From CAZOWM01 sp964583615 (GTDB taxonomy: Bacteria; Spirochaetota; B62-G9; DRHN01), in the NCBI GenBank assembly GCA_964583615.1, contig CAZOWM010000030.1, positions 1-41,556 on the forward strand: a stretch of DNA of 41,556 nucleotides, in the 5' to 3' direction. The translations under genes were made by a program, and so were the position numbers. Below the pieces are notes generated by a model that was given only the letters and a program-made list of their open reading frames with translations, searched no databases and was not told the origin of the DNA. Below, in pieces: positions 1-8,570 of this stretch. Positions within the stretch are counted from its first letter, which is position 1. Every line of letters begins with the position of its first letter.

Positions 1-123
1 ATACATGAGCGAAGCCATGAGCCATTTATCGTCGTTTAACTTCGCCAACACGGTTAGGTTGTTGACTCGGTTCCCGCTACGGAGTTCCAGAGAAGCCAGG
101 GAGTGTGATGGTGTAAATGGTTT
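1..123 (-). pseudogene. Integron-type tyrosine integrase-like fragment, cut by the window edge
   Basis: A 41-codon frame open to the left edge follows a TGA stop at 126-124. Its last residues, including KLNDDKWLMASLMY, resemble the stretch of integron-type tyrosine recombinases just before the catalytic Arg box, where families commonly read LMASLxYGSGLRLxE. The catalytic Arg itself would lie beyond position 1. There is no start codon with a ribosome binding site in this frame and a stop lies directly upstream, so this would be a truncated remnant, or a gene whose 5' part was lost. The match is short and made from memory, so it is tentative. The rest of 124-209 shows no gene I can support. Confidence 0.33.
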
Positions 124-209
124 TCATCTCCTCCGTGCTACTCAAGGTAGGCGATTTTCTGATCTACCTCCCGTCCCAAGACAGGCGATAGTGTGTATAT
201 CTGAGACTG

Positions 210-1649
210 TTATATGTTTTTTCTCTCCATGTTTACGTGGTGTACCTTCAACATATTCGTCGGCTCTCCGGCGAGCACCGGGACCCCTCCTATTATAAGC
301 ACCATGTCGTCCACTTTACATAATCCCTTCTCTATGAGCACTTTTTCAGCACTCCCGATCAAATACTCGGTGTTTTCCACCATACCGATTTCCACACCGT
401 GGACGCCCCTGAAGAGAGAAAGCCTTCGCAGCACTTCAGTTTTCGGTGACATTGCAATGATGGGAACAGGTGGTCTGTACATGCTCATGAGTGAGGCGGT
501 TTTTCCGGACAGCGTAAAGCTTACTATATATTTCGGCTTGAGCTGTTCGGTTATCCTGTAAGCAGAATAACACACCGCTTCGGCAACACTTTTTTCACGC
601 TCAGTTTCCTGTATCCCTTGGCAGGGCATCCCGCTTTTTATTATATCAGTCTCTGTCTTTTCCGCAATCCTGTCCATGACACGCACCGCCTCGCAGGGGT
701 AGCTGCCTATGGCGGTCTCCGCTGAAAGCATAACGGCATCTGTTCCGTCAAAAATTGCGTTTGCGACGTCCGATGCTTCCGCCCGCGTGGGTCTGGGGTG
801 GGATATCATCGACTCGAGCATCTGCGTCGCAGTGATAACCGGCTTCCCGGCCGCATTACACTTCCTGATGATGAGCTTTTGAAGCACAGGTACGTCCTGG
901 GGTGATGTTTCAGCCCCGAGATCTCCCCGTGCGATCATAATTCCGTCGGAAACCTCGATTATTCTTGAGATATTTTTTATCGCTCCCGGCTTTTCTATTT
1001 TTGCGATTACAGGTGTGAAATATCCCTTCTGCAAGATTCGATTCCTCAGGAATTCGATATCCTGTGCACTCCGCACGAATGAAAGCGCAACATAATCCAC
1101 GCCTTCCGACAGCCCGAACTCGAGATCATTGAAGTCCTTATTGGTGAGAGAAGGTGTGCTTATCTGAGTATCCGGGAGGTTCACTCCTCTATAGGATCGT
1201 ATGATCCCGCCATTCACGATTTTACAGGTGATGCTCTTTTCCCCGATTCCAATCACTTTCAGCTCAATGCTCCCGTCATCGAGAAGCACACGCTCTCCTA
1301 TATGCACCTCTTGGGGAAGCTTTTCATAGTTAACACTGAGCTCGTCCCAGTCTCCAACCCGTTCCTCAGTCGTCAGCCTGATACGCTCACCTTCATTGAG
1401 TACGACAGTCTCTTTCTTCAATTTCCCTGTCCGTATCTTTGGGCCCTGCAAGTCGAGCAGAACACCGATGTGCAGGCCGAGCTGTTGCGCAGTTTTGCGC
1501 GTGCGTCGGATCGTCTCTGTGTGGAATTGATATGTCCCGTGCGACATATTCATGCGTGCGATATTCATTCCAGACTGCATCAAGGCAGAGATCGAGCCTT
1601 CATCATGGCTTGCCGGACCGATTGTACAGATGATCTTTGTGGATCTCAT
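210..1649 (-). CDS. pyk: Pyruvate kinase
   Basis: Cytoplasmic glycolytic enzyme converting phosphoenolpyruvate and ADP to pyruvate and ATP. The 479 residues match the usual length of bacterial pyruvate kinases. Visible landmarks are the N-terminal KIICTIGPAS strand, the ARMNMSHG substrate-binding loop near residue 31, KIEKPGAI at about 217-224 with the catalytic Lys, the metal-binding region RGDLGAE at about 241-247, and the MLES...RPTRAEASDVANA signature followed by MLSAET near 307-312. A C-terminal regulatory-type domain starts at about residue 345. The ATG lies 12 nt after the stop of the upstream LysM/M23 peptidase gene, so the two are probably co-transcribed. A GAAAG stretch about 8 nt upstream can serve as ribosome binding site. 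No clear terminator was seen downstream. Confidence 0.95.
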   Translation of the reverse strand: MRSTKIICTIGPASHDEGSISALMQSGMNIARMNMSHGTYQFHTETIRRTRKTAQQLGLHIGVLLDLQGPKIRTGKLKKETVVLNEGERIRLTTEERVGDWDELSVNYEKLPQEVHIGERVLLDDGSIELKVIGIGEKSITCKIVNGGIIRSYRGVNLPDTQISTPSLTNKDFNDLEFGLSEGVDYVALSFVRSAQDIEFLRNRILQKGYFTPVIAKIEKPGAIKNISRIIEVSDGIMIARGDLGAETSPQDVPVLQKLIIRKCNAAGKPVITATQMLESMISHPRPTRAEASDVANAIFDGTDAVMLSAETAIGSYPCEAVRVMDRIAEKTETDIIKSGMPCQGIQETEREKSVAEAVCYSAYRITEQLKPKYIVSFTLSGKTASLMSMYRPPVPIIAMSPKTEVLRRLSLFRGVHGVEIGMVENTEYLIGSAEKVLIEKGLCKVDDMVLIIGGVPVLAGEPTNMLKVHHVNMERKNI

Positions 1650-1661
1650 GTGGACGTTCTT

Positions 1662-2801
1662 TCAGCGCACCGTCATGTTTGTCTGGGTAAGAGGGTTTAT
1701 CAACCGGTTGTTGTGCCAGACTTCAAAGTGAAGGTGAGGTCCTGTTGTTCTCCCGGATACACCGATGAATCCGATTATTTCACCCTTACGGACATGCTGC
1801 CTTCTCTTTACCTGCAGGGCGGAGAGGTGCCCGTAGAGAGTCCGGTACCCGAAATTGTGCTGGATGATAACGGTAAGCCCGTATCCAAACCTGATACCTG
1901 TAAAGATTACATTTCCCTCGCGGGCAGCATGTACCTTTGTTCCGTACCTGTTTGCAATATCGATTCCCGTGTGAAATGCCCTCTTTCCAGTAAACGGATC
2001 CCTTCTATATCCGAACTGTGAGGTAAGTCTTCCCCTGATAGGTTTGTCGAATGCCTCACCGAGCGCGTAGGCTCTCTCCATCGTGTCGTATCGTACACCT
2101 GGGAGAAAGATCTTCATACCCGGAGCCAGAGTGTTGGACCTTAGATCATTTACCTCCATGATGAAATCCGGAGGGACCTCGTACTGTGTCGAGAGCTCGA
2201 ATATAGTATCTCCCTCCTCTATGTTGATAAAAATTCCCCTGATATTGGGAACAAGAAGCCTGTCTCCTTCATGTATCCTGTGTACATTGCTGAAGATATT
2301 ACTACTGATAATGCTGTCCGGGTCTACATCGAAAACATGAGCGATGCTCCAGAGCGTGTCTCCCTTTTTGATCGTGTAATCAATCAATCTGAGTTTCGGT
2401 ATGTAGTGCTCGAGCCCTCCCCTTCCATTCTCGTAAAAATCCCCGGCGGAAAGTCTCACATGATTTGTCGGGCTCCATGAAAAATCACCAAAATAGGGTT
2501 TTTCCTCAGAATAAAACGTGTAGGAACAGGGGAACAGGGAGATGAACGCGACGATTCCAAGGCAGAAAAAACCCATTCGCACCAGAGGAAAAATGATTTT
2601 CATATTCACTGAAAGCGCACCAAAGCCTTTTTGGCTCAGTGTCTTCTTCCAGTTCAGTCTGTGTGCGTTCGATCTGCCTCTATTGACCAGTCTTCTCGTC
2701 CTCACCGCTCGAATCCAGAGTTTAAACCGTACCTTATAGACGAGAAGTTGTGTTCTGAACGCAATGAAAATATATCGTGCTTTCAAGGGCGCAGGTTTCA
2801 T
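1662..2801 (-). CDS. Membrane-anchored LysM/M23 family peptidase
   Basis: Predicted peptidoglycan endopeptidase of the lysostaphin-type M23 family, anchored in the inner membrane and facing the periplasm. The 379 residues comprise a basic cytoplasmic N-terminus, one hydrophobic segment at about 68-92, two LysM modules at about 141-185 and 191-235, and an M23 domain at about 255-370. The zinc and catalytic residues are visible: H277 and D281 in HTGID, H325 in YGHL, and H356/H358 in GPHLHFE. It is a paralogue of the next gene upstream with the same domain order. Pyruvate kinase follows after 12 nt. A hairpin at 2845-2877 separates it from the upstream paralogue, so it may also have its own promoter. 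The start is an ATG with only a weak Shine-Dalgarno; an internal Met at about residue 67 is possible but would remove most of the cytoplasmic tail. Confidence 0.85.
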   Translation of the reverse strand: MKPAPLKARYIFIAFRTQLLVYKVRFKLWIRAVRTRRLVNRGRSNAHRLNWKKTLSQKGFGALSVNMKIIFPLVRMGFFCLGIVAFISLFPCSYTFYSEEKPYFGDFSWSPTNHVRLSAGDFYENGRGGLEHYIPKLRLIDYTIKKGDTLWSIAHVFDVDPDSIISSNIFSNVHRIHEGDRLLVPNIRGIFINIEEGDTIFELSTQYEVPPDFIMEVNDLRSNTLAPGMKIFLPGVRYDTMERAYALGEAFDKPIRGRLTSQFGYRRDPFTGKRAFHTGIDIANRYGTKVHAAREGNVIFTGIRFGYGLTVIIQHNFGYRTLYGHLSALQVKRRQHVRKGEIIGFIGVSGRTTGPHLHFEVWHNNRLINPLTQTNMTVR

Positions 2802-2844
2802 GACTCGATCAAAATCAGAAGAGTGTGTTGTTCGTTCTCATTAT

Positions 2845-2877
2845 AAAAAACCTTTTCCTTTCCGCAAGGTTTTTTTT
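2845..2877 (-). terminator. Bidirectional hairpin terminator between the two M23 genes
   Basis: AAAAAACCTT (2845-2854) pairs with AAGGTTTTTT (2866-2875) across an 11-nt loop, and either strand ends in a run of T. On the minus strand it lies just after the stop of the upstream M23 gene and before the start of the second one. It probably terminates or attenuates transcription between the paralogues. Confidence 0.6.
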
Positions 2878-2884
2878 CACCATA

Positions 2885-4024
2885 TCAGCGCAGTTTCACA
2901 ACCTTAAGCGGATCGAGCAGTTTGCCCTTCTGATGTACCTCGAAATGAAGGTGCGGTCCTGTGGATCTCCCCGTGTTCCCAAGAAGACCGATCTTTTCTC
3001 CCTGCTGGACAGCCTGCCCTGTCTTAACGTATATCTTATGGAGGTGCGCATAGACCGTTTTATATCCCTGGGGGTGGACAATAATAACGGTTTTGCCATA
3101 GTGTCCCCTGTAGCCTGCGTAGGTAACTCTGCCGTACTGTGCCGCCCGCACAGGCGTTCCAACGCTGTTTGCGATGTCAACTCCTGCATGATATGCCATC
3201 ATTCCGGTAAACGGGTCGGGACGAAACCCCACTCTGGATGTGATCCTTCCTTTCAGCGGTGCCTTGAATATGGTGCCAATAAGGGCTGCCCTGTCCCATG
3301 CCGAAAGAGAGCCTCCGGGAATGAAAAGCCTCTCCCCAGCGTGAATGACTTCGGATGAGAGATCGTTAATGTCGGCTATCGCATTCACCTCCACCCCGTA
3401 TGATGTTGCAATTCGGGAGAGATTGTCTCCTTTTTTCACCGTATAGAAGACTCCGCTCATATTCGGGATCTGCAGTTGGGTTCCGATCTGGAGAAACTGC
3501 GCATTTTTGAGGTTGTTTGCAGTGAGGATTGTATCGACGGATACATTGAATTTGTGGGATATTCCGAACAGTGAATCCCCCCTCTTGACCGTGTATGTTC
3601 CGAACTTCAGGAAAGGAATTGTATATTCAGTGTCTGAATCGGTTAGCCTTTCCGCTGTAGATTCGGAAACCCCTTCTGTGAGGAGAAGATGGTACAGTAT
3701 ATCGTGTTCGCGGTACAGCGTTCGATGCTTTTCCCATGTGTACGCGTGAAACTGGAGGAGCAGAGGGACCATCGAAAAAAATATCATGAAACAGGACGTC
3801 AAAAAAAGAATCTTTGTCTTGTTTGACTTTACGAATTCATAAACGTTCGAAAGACCTCCATTCCCTCTAACCGGCTGCTTTGAAAAGGCAACCCGGGGAT
3901 AGTTTTGCTTGTTTTCCCGTTTTCTCGAATGCACTTTCTGGCCCTCTATAAGGGCTTTTTTCCGATCGTATGTATGTGGCTTTTTTCTTGTCACGGGTTC
4001 ATAAAATATTCTGCTTCCGTTCAT
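2885..4024 (-). CDS. Membrane-anchored LysM/M23 family peptidase (paralogue)
   Basis: Second lysostaphin-type M23 endopeptidase with the same plan as its downstream neighbour: a long basic cytoplasmic tail, one membrane segment at about 71-92, two LysM modules at about 143-187 and 192-236, and a C-terminal M23 domain with HAGVD, YAHL and GPHLHFEV carrying the metal ligands. Both are likely periplasmic cell-wall hydrolases bound to peptidoglycan through LysM. The start is uncertain. I chose the ATG at 4024; an in-frame GTG at 4036 would add four residues, and neither has a convincing ribosome binding site. It is divergent from the 561-aa gene across about 110 nt. A hairpin terminator follows the stop. 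Confidence 0.83.
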   Translation of the reverse strand: MNGSRIFYEPVTRKKPHTYDRKKALIEGQKVHSRKRENKQNYPRVAFSKQPVRGNGGLSNVYEFVKSNKTKILFLTSCFMIFFSMVPLLLQFHAYTWEKHRTLYREHDILYHLLLTEGVSESTAERLTDSDTEYTIPFLKFGTYTVKRGDSLFGISHKFNVSVDTILTANNLKNAQFLQIGTQLQIPNMSGVFYTVKKGDNLSRIATSYGVEVNAIADINDLSSEVIHAGERLFIPGGSLSAWDRAALIGTIFKAPLKGRITSRVGFRPDPFTGMMAYHAGVDIANSVGTPVRAAQYGRVTYAGYRGHYGKTVIIVHPQGYKTVYAHLHKIYVKTGQAVQQGEKIGLLGNTGRSTGPHLHFEVHQKGKLLDPLKVVKLR

Positions 4025-4097
4025 TATCACACTCACAGACTATTTTTCGACAGAATTTTCCTTTCATTTAGATGAAAATGATAACATGACGATTCTG

Positions 4098-4126
4098 TTT
4101 ACAGATGGAGTAAAGCGGGATATAAT
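4098..4126 (+). promoter_or_regulatory. Sigma70 promoter giving a probable leaderless mRNA
   Basis: TTTACA (4098-4103) and a perfect TATAAT (4121-4126) are separated by exactly 17 nt. The ATG of the downstream gene begins 8 nt after the -10 box, which puts the expected transcription start at or within one or two bases of the start codon. No Shine-Dalgarno can fit between them. Confidence 0.75.
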
Positions 4127-4134
4127 TACAGATA

Positions 4135-5820
4135 ATGGGAAAAGATATCGACAGAATAAGGGAGAAAACCGGTATCGACAGGCTCGCGTCGGACGAGAGG
4201 AAAAAACTCTTTGAAGAGTTTGTCGAGCATGGCGGCAAAGTCGAGGAGGAGAAAAAATATCCCACCGGAACAATTCTTCGAAGCATGCAACGCACACAAG
4301 CTCCCGGGCACCCTCAGGAGGCTGGGGCAAAAAAACCCGTGAGACAGAGCGCTGTCCCAGCAGGAATGAACAAAGAAACCGCTGCGGAAAGAGAGAACGC
4401 AGCAAAGAAAAGAAAAAAAACAAAGCTCAGAGACCGTATCGGTATCTACATTCGCGGGCTGATGCTCAAAGTGTTTACCGCATCGGGAAGACGGTTTACT
4501 GAAGGGTTTGTTCATTTCGTGCATAAACAAATCAAAGAATCACTGCTCGACCTCAAGGTAACCATCGATTCCTTTCTGTACGGTGAAAATATAATCAAAA
4601 AGGAGATCCTGCGCCTTTCCACAGCAGAAAACAGCACATTCTATGAGTTTCTCATACGTATGGGTGATCTCTATAATGAGGAGGAGTTCACCCTCATCCT
4701 CAATGCAATTTCAGTACGCACGATTCCGAAAAAGGAATCTATTGATATATTCAAGTCATTTTTCAAACGGATGTACATAATCGGGCAGTATTCCGACCTC
4801 TGCAAGCTCTATATGGACAAATCGCTGGACCTGCAGGTGAAAAAAAAGCTCCTCAACGAGGCAATAGTTCCTCCCATGCGCATGCAGCTCAAGAAAGACA
4901 TCAACAGCATTTTGACCGATCTTCTTCTGAGAATCCACATCATTATGTGCAAGATCGACCGGACGTATTACCCGCTTTTTTCTCAGAAACTCGATGATTT
5001 TCTGGAAATGACCGAGAAGGACAGAATCGGCTCCATTACGGAAAAGGAAAGAAAAAATAGACTGGAAGAACTGAAACAGCAGAAAGAATACCTCAGGCAG
5101 CAGCGGTTCTACGAACGCGGATCCGGCAAGGAGGAAGTCAAGGTCCCGAAGCACGTGGAGCGCGGATTCGAACTTATGAACAGCGTGCTCGATGGACTCG
5201 AAAGGCAGCGCGAACAAAACGAGCGCAACCCTGTCTTTCTCCTGGACCAGAAAGACAAAATGTTCAAGAGCATCGTATTTTTCGAGGACTTCGATGATCA
5301 ATACTCATTCATTCTCACCACAAGTAAAATTGCGTTCAACATCGACTACAGGGAACAGAGGAAGATCGATATAAAGCGGGACCTGAGCAACGCGTACCTT
5401 CTGTTCAGCGAGGCGCGAGAAGAAGTGAAAAATTACATGGACATCATAAAAGATGGGAAAAAAACCGAGGAAAACCTCAGATTGACCGAACATCAGAAAC
5501 AGATATCGCTGGAAGCGCTCGCGAAAAAACGTTCGGTTTCAAGCAAGACTGCGAGAATACGTCTTGCAGACGTGATGAAAACGATTGAAAATTCTCTTTC
5601 CGTGGTTATAAGCGACTATAATACCACCAAACGGATACTTCAGAACCCCGACGGGGTGCTTCTCTTCGACACGCACATCGACGGCATGAAACGGCTTCAC
5701 GAAAAAAAAATCATCGAGGCGATCATCGAGAGCTTTCTCTATGCCGCGAGCTTCGCGTTTCTTCTGAACTTTGGCGAGCTTGCAGGAAGCGGGCTCTTCA
5801 TAGAATCCGAAGATGAATAA
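4135..5820 (+). CDS. Large conserved-looking protein of unknown function, probably spirochaete-restricted
   Basis: I do not recognise a characterised family; its general look recalls uncharacterised large proteins of treponemes and relatives. The 561 residues are highly charged. Residues 1-110 are Lys/Glu-rich and probably flexible. From about 110 on the sequence is mostly helical, with a charged probable coiled coil at about 300-325 (EKERKNRLEELKQQKEYLRQ). The hydrophobic C-terminal stretch at about 535-555 could be a buried helix or a membrane-peripheral segment. There is no signal peptide. The ATG was chosen because the promoter at 4098-4126 leaves no room for an upstream start, and the transcript is predicted to be leaderless. 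It is monocistronic, closed by a hairpin that begins within its stop codon. No enzymatic motif was seen. Confidence 0.8.
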   Translation: MGKDIDRIREKTGIDRLASDERKKLFEEFVEHGGKVEEEKKYPTGTILRSMQRTQAPGHPQEAGAKKPVRQSAVPAGMNKETAAERENAAKKRKKTKLRDRIGIYIRGLMLKVFTASGRRFTEGFVHFVHKQIKESLLDLKVTIDSFLYGENIIKKEILRLSTAENSTFYEFLIRMGDLYNEEEFTLILNAISVRTIPKKESIDIFKSFFKRMYIIGQYSDLCKLYMDKSLDLQVKKKLLNEAIVPPMRMQLKKDINSILTDLLLRIHIIMCKIDRTYYPLFSQKLDDFLEMTEKDRIGSITEKERKNRLEELKQQKEYLRQQRFYERGSGKEEVKVPKHVERGFELMNSVLDGLERQREQNERNPVFLLDQKDKMFKSIVFFEDFDDQYSFILTTSKIAFNIDYREQRKIDIKRDLSNAYLLFSEAREEVKNYMDIIKDGKKTEENLRLTEHQKQISLEALAKKRSVSSKTARIRLADVMKTIENSLSVVISDYNTTKRILQNPDGVLLFDTHIDGMKRLHEKKIIEAIIESFLYAASFAFLLNFGELAGSGLFIESEDE

Positions 5821-5860
5821 GCACAGACAGCGCGCGCCGTCAAGTCTGTGCTTCCTTTCC
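5819..5860 (+). terminator. Hairpin terminator after the 561-aa gene
   Basis: AAGCACAGAC (5819-5828) pairs perfectly with GTCTGTGCTT (5844-5853), a 10-bp stem with a 15-nt GC-rich loop, followed by a pyrimidine-rich CCTTTCCC and then ATATTTTTC. The stem overlaps the stop codon. The T-tract is imperfect. Confidence 0.55.
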
Positions 5861-5928
5861 CATATTTTTCTACACTTTCAGTTCATATCTGTTTATTCTA
5901 TAAACACAAAAAAATAAAGGTGCGAATG

Positions 5929-6963
5929 ATGGATCTGAAAAGGGGGTTCGCAAGCGACAACAACTCCGGTATTCATCCTGAGATCATGAAAGCGATTGAA
6001 GATGCAAATCAGGGGCACTGCATCGCATACGGAGATGATGCAATCTCCGAAGCTGCACTCGCACGATTCAGGGAAGTGTTCGGTGAGCCTCTGGATGTGT
6101 ACTTTGTGTTCACCGGAACGGGGGCAAACGTGCTCGGAATACGCGCTGCGGTGCAGAGCTATGAATCGGTTATATGCTCTGAAATCGCGCACCTCAATGT
6201 CGACGAGTGCGCGGCACTTGAAAATTTCACAGGATGCAAGCTCGAACTCATACCCACAAGTGACGGGAAGATATCCGCCAATAACATCGAGCCTCTTTTA
6301 CATGTTGTGGGAAACGAACACCACGCGCAGCCCCGAGTTGTTTCCATCACACAGACCACTGAGCTCGGTACCGTGTATACTCCCGGGGAGATACAGAATC
6401 TTTCGGATTTTGCACACACACACGGCATGTACCTTCACATGGATGGAGCCCGATTGTCAAACGCAGCGGAAGCCCTGGGTGTGGGTCTGCGGGAAATAAC
6501 TGCGGATGTAGGGGTTGACATACTCTCTTTCGGCGGTACGAAAAACGGAATGATGATCGGCGAAGCGGTTGTGCTGTTCAACAAGCGCCTGACGGGAAAT
6601 TTTAAATACATACGAAAACAGGGGATGCACCTCGCATCAAAGATGAGGTTCATTTCCGCGCAGTTCCTTGCGTTTCTCAACAATGATCTGTGGCTCCGTA
6701 ACGCACGCCATGCAAACAAAATGGCACGACTCTTCGCTGAAGAGCTGGAAAAGGTTCCCCGGTGCAGTATTACACAGAAAGTGGAGGCGAATGCACTCTT
6801 TGTCTCCCTGCCGCAAAATGTCGTCGATGACATTCGAAAAGAGCACTTCTTCTACATATGGGATGAATCCGTTCCCGTTATAAGGCTGATGACCTCCTAC
6901 AATACAGAAATGGAAGATATACACACCTTTATTCAAACGCTCAAGAGTGTAATGGGTTTCTGA
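5929..6963 (+). CDS. ltaE: Low-specificity L-threonine aldolase
   Basis: PLP-dependent fold-type I enzyme that cleaves L-threonine or L-allo-threonine to glycine and acetaldehyde in the cytoplasm. Of the predicted 344 residues, FASDNNSGIHPEI near the N-terminus, the HMDGAR motif (about 170-175), and SFGGTKNG with the PLP-binding Lys205 are typical of the family. The second of two adjacent ATGs (5926 and 5929) is preferred because AAAGG at 5916-5920 then sits 8 nt upstream; a longer in-frame extension to 5848 runs through the intergenic region and is unlikely. The stop is one base from the ATG of the sigma54 activator gene, so the two are translationally close and surely co-transcribed. Confidence 0.9.
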   Translation: MDLKRGFASDNNSGIHPEIMKAIEDANQGHCIAYGDDAISEAALARFREVFGEPLDVYFVFTGTGANVLGIRAAVQSYESVICSEIAHLNVDECAALENFTGCKLELIPTSDGKISANNIEPLLHVVGNEHHAQPRVVSITQTTELGTVYTPGEIQNLSDFAHTHGMYLHMDGARLSNAAEALGVGLREITADVGVDILSFGGTKNGMMIGEAVVLFNKRLTGNFKYIRKQGMHLASKMRFISAQFLAFLNNDLWLRNARHANKMARLFAEELEKVPRCSITQKVEANALFVSLPQNVVDDIRKEHFFYIWDESVPVIRLMTSYNTEMEDIHTFIQTLKSVMGF

Positions 6964-6964
6964 G

Positions 6965-8521
6965 ATGGTTACTTTCGGCACAGGGGCAAAGATTACGGAA
7001 GAAGTCAGGGAACTCTCTCTGCTGTTCAAGATCAGCCAAATCCTGGAATCAAGTATTGATCTTCGGGAAGTCGCTGGACCAGTCCTGAATGCGATCTCAG
7101 AGGAGACGGGGTTGAGCAGGGCCGCACTCACACTGTTAAACCGAAATACGGGAGAAATCTCCGTCGAATCGGCAATCGGTATCTCACATCTGCAGAAAAA
7201 AAGGGGAATATACAAACTCGGAGAAGGAATAACCGGCAAAGTCGTGCAGACAGGAAAACCGGCAATCGTGCCGCGCATATCCGACGAACCTCTCTTTCTT
7301 GACAAGACTGGTGCACGAAAGGACATCGACTGGAAGGATGTGTCCTTTATCTGCGTGCCCATCAAGCTCGGAAACGAGGTCATCGGTACCTTGAGTGCCG
7401 ATCTGTCTGTTTCCTTTGAGGGAATCATCGGGGACAGCGTGCGCCTGCTCACCATCATCGGCTCCATGATCGCACAGGCGGTGAGGCTCCGCCAGTCAGC
7501 GCAGGAGGAGCGCCGGAGATTGCTCGAGGAAAACATCAGGCTGCAGGAAGAACTGAAAGCACGGTTTCGCCCTGCAAACATCATCGGGAATTCCCATGCG
7601 ATGCAGGAGGTATACAGTCTCATAGCCCAGGTTTCCGCAAGTGATACCACGGTAATCATAAGGGGTGAAAATGGCACCGGAAAAGAGCTCATCGCCCACG
7701 CGATCCACTACAACAGTCCGCGGGCCAACAAGGCATTCATAAAGGTAAACTGCGCCGCGCTTCCTGAAAACGTGATCGAAAGCGAGCTTTTCGGCCACGA
7801 AAAAGGTGCATTCACCGGCGCGCACCTTATGCGCAAGGGCCGGTTTGAGCGCGCGCACGATGGGAGCATCTTTCTCGATGAAATCGGGGACCTGACCCCT
7901 GCTACCCAGATAAAACTCCTCCGTGTCCTGCAGGAAAAGGAAATAGAGCGTGTCGGCGGCATGCATACGATCAAAACGGACGTACGGATCATCACTGCGA
8001 CAAACAGGGACCTGGAGAAACTCATAGAACGCGGTGAGTTCAGGCAGGATCTCTATTACCGGCTCAACGTGTTCCCAATACATATCCCCCCTCTGAGGGA
8101 GAGAAAATCCGACATTGTCCTCCTTGCAGACTTCTTTGTTGAAAAATACAGCAGGGCGAATCACAAGGACATCCGGCGTATTTCAACACCGGCAATCGAC
8201 ATGATGATGGCCTATCACTGGCCGGGAAATGTCAGGGAGCTTGAAAACTGCATCGAACGTGCAGCCCTGATGAGCAATGATGATGTGATTCACGGCCATC
8301 ACCTTCCCCCTTCCCTGCAAACCGCCGAGGCGAGCGGAACCACACAGAAAAACTCCCTTGAGGCAACGCTCGAGGCCGTCGAACGGGAGATGATTCAGGA
8401 CGCGCTCAAGTCTTCGAGAGGGAACATGGCAAAAGCAGCAAGGGCGCTCGGGCTCACTGAACGGCAGATGGGTCTTCGTGTGAAAAAATACAGGATCAAT
8501 CAGAGACGTTTTCGCGTATAA
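6965..8521 (+). CDS. NifA-type sigma54-dependent transcriptional activator (GAF-AAA+-Fis)
   Basis: Bacterial enhancer-binding protein that opens sigma54 promoters using ATP. The 518 residues carry a GAF sensor domain (about 20-175), a linker helix, an AAA+ domain (about 205-440) and a Fis-type helix-turn-helix (about 477-512). The Walker A is GENGTGKE at 234-241, the sigma54-contact loop GAFTGA is at 281-286, and the Walker B SIFLDEIGD is at about 301-309, so it should be a competent activator. The architecture resembles NifA rather than NtrC, which has a receiver domain. No nif genes are present. The next two transcription units (amt; glnB-glnA) each have a sigma54 promoter with a shared palindromic operator upstream, which makes this protein their likely regulator. 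Its ATG is one base after the ltaE stop with a weak ribosome binding site, suggesting translational coupling. Confidence 0.9.
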   Translation: MVTFGTGAKITEEVRELSLLFKISQILESSIDLREVAGPVLNAISEETGLSRAALTLLNRNTGEISVESAIGISHLQKKRGIYKLGEGITGKVVQTGKPAIVPRISDEPLFLDKTGARKDIDWKDVSFICVPIKLGNEVIGTLSADLSVSFEGIIGDSVRLLTIIGSMIAQAVRLRQSAQEERRRLLEENIRLQEELKARFRPANIIGNSHAMQEVYSLIAQVSASDTTVIIRGENGTGKELIAHAIHYNSPRANKAFIKVNCAALPENVIESELFGHEKGAFTGAHLMRKGRFERAHDGSIFLDEIGDLTPATQIKLLRVLQEKEIERVGGMHTIKTDVRIITATNRDLEKLIERGEFRQDLYYRLNVFPIHIPPLRERKSDIVLLADFFVEKYSRANHKDIRRISTPAIDMMMAYHWPGNVRELENCIERAALMSNDDVIHGHHLPPSLQTAEASGTTQKNSLEATLEAVEREMIQDALKSSRGNMAKAARALGLTERQMGLRVKKYRINQRRFRV

Positions 8522-8570
8522 AATATTTTTTCCACTTTTCCCACACCGACGTTGGAAACCCGCCCTTTTG

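Noticed and set aside
77..127. 16-codon minus-strand ORF starting right after GGAGGAG
   Set aside because: The purine-rich stretch is only 2 nt from the ATG, too close for a functional Shine-Dalgarno, and the product has no support.
5..298. 97-codon plus-strand open frame at the left edge
   Set aside because: It has no ribosome binding site, runs into the antisense of pyruvate kinase, and matches no family I know. The opposite strand has a better, though weak, interpretation.
1302..2021. 239-codon plus-strand frame opposite pyk and the M23 gene
   Set aside because: It is antisense to two confidently assigned genes, has no ribosome binding site, and has a low-complexity, Cys/Arg-rich composition typical of shadow frames.
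5854..5928. Glycine or threonine riboswitch ahead of ltaE
   Set aside because: The AT-rich 70-nt region has no helix set or conserved core that could form an aptamer.
6637..7692. 351-codon minus-strand frame opposite ltaE and the sigma54 activator
   Set aside because: It spans parts of two real genes on the other strand, has a Ser/Arg/Met-biased composition, and shows no domain.
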